This document shows, in pieces, positions 6,797 through 9,468 of a stretch of DNA of 9,468 nt (positions are counted from its first letter, which is position 1; every line of letters begins with the position of its first letter). Position numbers and translations under genes: made by a program. The DNA is from an uncultured Lachnospiraceae bacterium (GTDB lineage Bacteria; Bacillota; Clostridia; Lachnospirales; Lachnospiraceae): NCBI GenBank assembly GCA_905209865.1, contig CAJLUP010000071.1, positions 1 to 9,468 on the forward strand, in the 5' to 3' direction. The notes beneath the pieces are model-generated. The model did not search any database, was not told the origin of the DNA, and saw nothing but the letters and a program-made list of their open reading frames with translations.

Positions 6797-7330
6797 ATGA
6801 TCTTAGAAAAAGGAAGACCGGAAAAGGAAGAAGGAAGATTAGAAAAGGAAATTCGGGTATATGATTTCCTTGACAGACTTGGAATTGAATATGAGCGGAT
6901 CGACCATGAAGAGGCGATGACTATGGAGGCTTGTGAAGAGATTGATCGTGTGCTTGACGCACAGATCTGTAAGAATCTGTTTCTGTGTAATCGGCAGGAA
7001 ACAGACTTTTATCTTCTTTTAATTCCGGCAGATAAGCCTTTTAAGACGAAATATCTGTCTGCACAGATCGGTTCGTCACGGCTGTCGTTTGCAAAGCCGG
7101 AGTATATGGAAAAATATCTGGATGTCACGCCGGGGTCTGTCAGTGTGCTCGGTCTTATGAACGACAGAGAAAAGAAAATACAGCTTTTGATCGATAAAGA
7201 TGTGCTGGAGAGCGAGTATTTAGGATGTCATCCGTGTATGAACACGACAAGCATGAAATTTAAAATGTCAGATTTTACAGAGAAGATCCTCCCGGCGCTT
7301 GGACATGAGCCGAAGATGGTGGAGTTATAA
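6797..7330 (+). CDS. YbaK/ProX-family aminoacyl-tRNA deacylase (prolyl-tRNA editing protein)
   Basis: A 177-residue free-standing homologue of the insertion (editing) domain of bacterial prolyl-tRNA synthetase. Members hydrolyse mischarged tRNA in trans, typically Ala-tRNA(Pro) (ProX/PrdX/ProXp-ala) or Cys-tRNA(Pro) (YbaK). Seen: the entry helix VYDFLDRLGIEYERIDHEEAM (about 21-41); conserved K59 in ICKNLFLC, matching the essential lysine of the family; DKPFKTKYLSAQIGSSRLSFA (about 79-99); and the substrate-loop motif GCHPCMNTTSMKF (143-155), the GxxP motif. The overall pattern is closest to the ProX/PrdX (Ala-specific) group, but specificity is inferred. The GGGAGA site at 6785-6790 is 6 bases from the ATG. 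The first 18 residues are highly charged and contain an in-frame tandem duplication. The gene lies 39 bp after the ATPase gene and 49 bp before sbcD, so it is probably cotranscribed with both. Confidence 0.9.
   Translation: MILEKGRPEKEEGRLEKEIRVYDFLDRLGIEYERIDHEEAMTMEACEEIDRVLDAQICKNLFLCNRQETDFYLLLIPADKPFKTKYLSAQIGSSRLSFAKPEYMEKYLDVTPGSVSVLGLMNDREKKIQLLIDKDVLESEYLGCHPCMNTTSMKFKMSDFTEKILPALGHEPKMVEL
6812..6853 (+). repeat. Imperfect 21-bp tandem duplication at the start of the tRNA-deacylase gene
   Basis: Two adjacent 21-bp units (6812-6832 and 6833-6853) share 15 of 21 bases, both beginning GGAAGA and both containing GAAAAGGAA. They keep the reading frame and encode GRPEKEE followed by GRLEKEI, upstream of the conserved fold. 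The divergence suggests an old slippage event. Confidence 0.6.
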
Positions 7331-7379
7331 GACGGCAGAGAAAGAAAACAACGAAGACGAAGCAGAAAGGAACAGGAGA

Positions 7380-8540
7380 ATGAAATTTATACATTTATCA
7401 GATCTGCATATCGGAAAACATCTGTATCATTACAGTATGAAGGAAGATCAGGAACATATTTTAGAGGAAGTGATCGGATATGTGGAGAAACTTCAGCCTG
7501 ACGCGGTTGTGATCGCAGGAGATATTTACGATAAGTCTGTTCCGTCGGCAGAAGCAGTCACAGTGTTTGATAATTTTCTGACACGGCTTTCGTCTGTAAG
7601 TCCTTCGGTGGCGATTCTGATCATTGCAGGAAATCATGATTCGGCTCAAAGGCTTGATTATGCCAGCCGCCTTCTCGGAAGCCGCGGAATTTATATTGCC
7701 GGGAAAGCTCCGGAAACAGAGGAGGAATATTTGAAAAAAATCGTATTGAAAGACGAGCATGGTCCGGTGAATTTTTATCTTCTTCCTTTTTTGAAGCCGG
7801 GGTATGTAAGGCTGTTGTGCGGAAATGAGATGCCGGAAAATTATACTGAGGCTGTTCATGCAGTTTTGAAGCGAGAGGATATTGACTTTTCAGAGCGGAA
7901 CGTACTTGTATCTCATCAGTTTTATACAGGAAACGGCGAGACTCCTGAAACGTGCGATTCAGAACTTTTAAGTGTCGGAGGGATTGATAATGTGGATATT
8001 TCCTCGATCGGACAGTTTGATTATGCGGCGCTCGGGCATTTGCACAAGGCGCAGAGAGTTGGAGCGGATCATATCCGATATTGCGGAACGCTTCTGAAAT
8101 ATTCTGTCAGCGAAGCGGACTTGGAAAAGTTTCTTCATCTTGTGACAATAGGGAAAAAAGGAGAGAAGATCAAAATAGAGCAATTCCCTCTTCATCCCTT
8201 GCGGGATGTACAGAAAGTACGGGGGCAGCTTTCGGAAATCCTGAACCTGGCAGATCCGAAGAATCGGGATGATTATGTGAGCGTGACGCTTACAGACGAT
8301 ATCGACCCGTATAAACCGAAGGAACAGCTGGAAAAAGTGTACAGCCGTATTTTAGAAGTACGGATGGATAATGAACGGACGCGTAAAAAACTTGAGTTTA
8401 AGGATGAGGATATCCGAATCGAAAATCCATTGGAAACATTTTCGGACTTTTATGAAGAGATGCAGGGAAGAAGGCTGTCTTTAGAAGAGACGGAAATGAT
8501 GACGCAGATTTTTGATGCGCTGAAAGGAGAGGAAAAATGA
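7380..8540 (+). CDS. sbcD: Exonuclease SbcD, Mre11-like nuclease subunit
   Basis: The metal-dependent nuclease subunit of the SbcCD complex. With SbcC it cuts DNA hairpins and cruciforms and processes double-strand ends, including protein-blocked ones. The 386 residues match the family. Seen: the calcineurin-type phosphoesterase motifs in order, MKFIHLSDLHIGK (D8, H10), VIAGDIYD (D48), IIAGNHDS (N85-H86-D87), LVSHQF (H179) and YAALGHLHKAQ (H220, H222), which together supply the two Mn2+ sites and catalytic His. Then comes the C-terminal capping region and a helical tail that contacts SbcC. The frame is open back to an ATG at 7299, inside the previous gene, but the ATG at 7380 is preferred: it puts MKFIHLSDLH at the N-terminus as in homologues and has GAAAGGA (7365-7371) 8 bases upstream. 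The stop overlaps the sbcC start by 4 bases, implying coupled translation of the two subunits. Confidence 0.96.
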   Translation: MKFIHLSDLHIGKHLYHYSMKEDQEHILEEVIGYVEKLQPDAVVIAGDIYDKSVPSAEAVTVFDNFLTRLSSVSPSVAILIIAGNHDSAQRLDYASRLLGSRGIYIAGKAPETEEEYLKKIVLKDEHGPVNFYLLPFLKPGYVRLLCGNEMPENYTEAVHAVLKREDIDFSERNVLVSHQFYTGNGETPETCDSELLSVGGIDNVDISSIGQFDYAALGHLHKAQRVGADHIRYCGTLLKYSVSEADLEKFLHLVTIGKKGEKIKIEQFPLHPLRDVQKVRGQLSEILNLADPKNRDDYVSVTLTDDIDPYKPKEQLEKVYSRILEVRMDNERTRKKLEFKDEDIRIENPLETFSDFYEEMQGRRLSLEETEMMTQIFDALKGEEK

Positions 8541-9468
8541 GACCGGTCAAACTTACGATGTCTGCGTTCGGTTCTTATTCCGGGGTGGAAACGATTGATT
8601 TTACGAAAGTTCAAGGAGGTTTGTTTCTCATTACCGGTGATACCGGAGCCGGAAAAACAACGATTTTCGATGCGGTGACATATGCCCTTTATGACAGGAC
8701 AAGCGGTGGACGGCGCGATGGAAGTATGATGAGAAGCCAGTATGCGGATGATGAAACAGAAACATTTGTAGAATATACATTTGTTTATCGGGGAGATCAG
8801 TATACTATTCGAAGAAATCCGGAATATATGCGCGCCGGGAAGCGAAAAAACGCAGATGGAAAGATCCGTCTCGTAAAGGAGACGTCAAAAGTCAGTCTGC
8901 TTATGCCTGACGGGAGAGAATTTCGGGGAAAGAAACGTGAGATCGATCAGAAGATCGAGCAGATCATCGGATTAGATGCAGGACAGTTTACGCAGATCGC
9001 GATGATCGCGCAGGGGGATTTCCTGAGGCTTTTACATGCCGAATCAAAAGAGAGGAAGAAGATCTTTTCCAAGATTTTTCAGACGCAGATCTACCGGGAT
9101 GTACAGGAAGAGTTAAAAGAACAGGGGAAAACGCTGTATATTAGTTTAAAAGAAAACGAAACCGATATTCGCAGAGAAATGGAACGGATCGATGCAGGAC
9201 AGTCGGATGGACAAAAGATGTGGGAGGAACTGCTCTCACAGGAAATGCCTCCGGCTGAGTCTGTTTTAGGAGCGCTTGGGCAGATTTTAAAAGAAGAAAA
9301 CGAAGGGTATGAAAAGCTGGAAGCAGAAGAAACAATGCTTCAAAAAGAATCAGAGCAGCTTCGTATTCTGATCGGGAAGAAGCAGGAGATTAATCGGATC
9401 TTTGAACTTCTGGAGCGGACAGAATCAGAATATAAAAAACTGCAGGAGCAAAGCCGGGAATATGAGAT
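8537..9468 (+). CDS. sbcC: Exonuclease SbcC, Rad50-like ATPase subunit, N-terminal part (runs off window)
   Basis: The SMC/Rad50-type ATPase that tethers DNA and gates the SbcD nuclease. The first 310 codons are present and the frame is open to the right edge; full proteins are usually about 1000 residues or more. Seen: the N-terminal strand MRPVKLTMSAFGSYSG; Walker A GDTGAGKTT (34-42) followed by IFDAVTYALYD; MRSQYADD (65-72); and the Q-loop segment FTQIAMIAQGDFLRLL (151-166), then the F(S/Q)xIFxTxxY-like element at about 177-185. From about residue 170 the sequence becomes Glu/Lys/Gln-rich with heptad-like spacing, the start of the long coiled coil that leads to the zinc hook. The coil's far end, Walker B and signature motif lie outside the window. 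The ATG overlaps the sbcD stop as ATGA, with AAAGGAGAGG at 8523-8532 as the ribosome binding site inside the end of sbcD. Confidence 0.95.
   Translation, partial: MRPVKLTMSAFGSYSGVETIDFTKVQGGLFLITGDTGAGKTTIFDAVTYALYDRTSGGRRDGSMMRSQYADDETETFVEYTFVYRGDQYTIRRNPEYMRAGKRKNADGKIRLVKETSKVSLLMPDGREFRGKKREIDQKIEQIIGLDAGQFTQIAMIAQGDFLRLLHAESKERKKIFSKIFQTQIYRDVQEELKEQGKTLYISLKENETDIRREMERIDAGQSDGQKMWEELLSQEMPPAESVLGALGQILKEENEGYEKLEAEETMLQKESEQLRILIGKKQEINRIFELLERTESEYKKLQEQSREYE

Larger units (their letters stand above)
2810..9468 (+). other. Probable transcription unit: beta-galactosidase, ABC-class ATPase, tRNA deacylase, sbcD, sbcC
   Basis: After the promoter at 2810-2838, five genes run on the same strand with gaps of 86, 39 and 49 bp and a final 4-bp overlap. 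None of the gaps contains a stem followed by a T-run. The last four genes are tightly packed and share a nucleic-acid theme, so they are the firmer part of the operon. Membership of the beta-galactosidase is less sure, because the 86-bp gap could hide a weak promoter that I could not identify. Confidence 0.5.

Noticed and set aside
7299..7379. Upstream extension of SbcD by 27 residues
   Set aside because: The extension begins inside the tRNA-deacylase gene, and its sequence is unlike any SbcD N-terminus. The internal ATG at 7380 places MKFIHLSDLH at the start, as in the family, with a ribosome binding site in the right place.
1..9468. CRISPR array, insertion sequence, tRNA, phage or defence island
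   Set aside because: I saw no regularly spaced repeats, transposase, terminal inverted repeats flanked by target duplications, or cloverleaf. SbcCD and the ABC-class ATPase are housekeeping-type genes here and not evidence of a defence locus.

Overview
The window looks like ordinary chromosomal DNA from a low-to-moderate GC Gram-positive anaerobe of the Clostridia, most likely a gut Lachnospiraceae-type bacterium. This rests on several things: a class II fructose-bisphosphate aldolase next to a type III glutamine synthetase, a cytoplasmic GH42 beta-galactosidase, strong purine-rich Shine-Dalgarno sites, and TTGACA/TATAAT-like promoters with U-tailed hairpin terminators. The taxonomic placement is inference; there is no rRNA or other marker. 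All convincing genes are on the + strand. I saw no insertion sequence, CRISPR array, tRNA, rRNA or phage gene.

Layout. Bases 1-263 hold the 3' end of a class II aldolase gene (fba). Bases 264-601 are a gene-free regulatory stretch. It carries a promoter-like sequence followed closely by a strong intrinsic terminator (371-405), and then the probable glutamine synthetase promoter, overlapped by two small inverted repeats. Bases 602-2716 encode the 704-residue glutamine synthetase III, closed by a very good terminator (2757-2805); it is probably a single-gene transcript. A near-consensus promoter (TTGACA, 17 bp, CATACT) at 2810-2838 then drives a GH42 beta-galactosidase (2928-4967).

Downstream of the beta-galactosidase I find no terminator. 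Four more genes follow with gaps of 86, 39 and 49 bp and finally a 4-bp overlap: an ABC-class ATPase of the COG3044/MRB1590-like family (5054-6757), a YbaK/ProX-type aminoacyl-tRNA deacylase (6797-7330), sbcD (7380-8540) and the first 310 codons of sbcC (8537 to the window end). This looks like one transcription unit, or a beta-galactosidase gene reading into a nucleic-acid-maintenance operon.

How the genes work together. The first half is central carbon and nitrogen metabolism: glycolysis, ammonium assimilation and beta-galactoside hydrolysis. The second half is nucleic-acid quality control. SbcC and SbcD form the Rad50/Mre11-like nuclease that opens hairpins and blocked DNA ends, and the YbaK/ProX protein clears mischarged tRNA. 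The COG3044 ATPase is the least understood protein here, and its position two genes upstream of sbcDC is the most interesting lead. I did not find a clearly new multi-gene system; the novelty is in this uncharacterised ATPase and in several small regulatory structures between genes.
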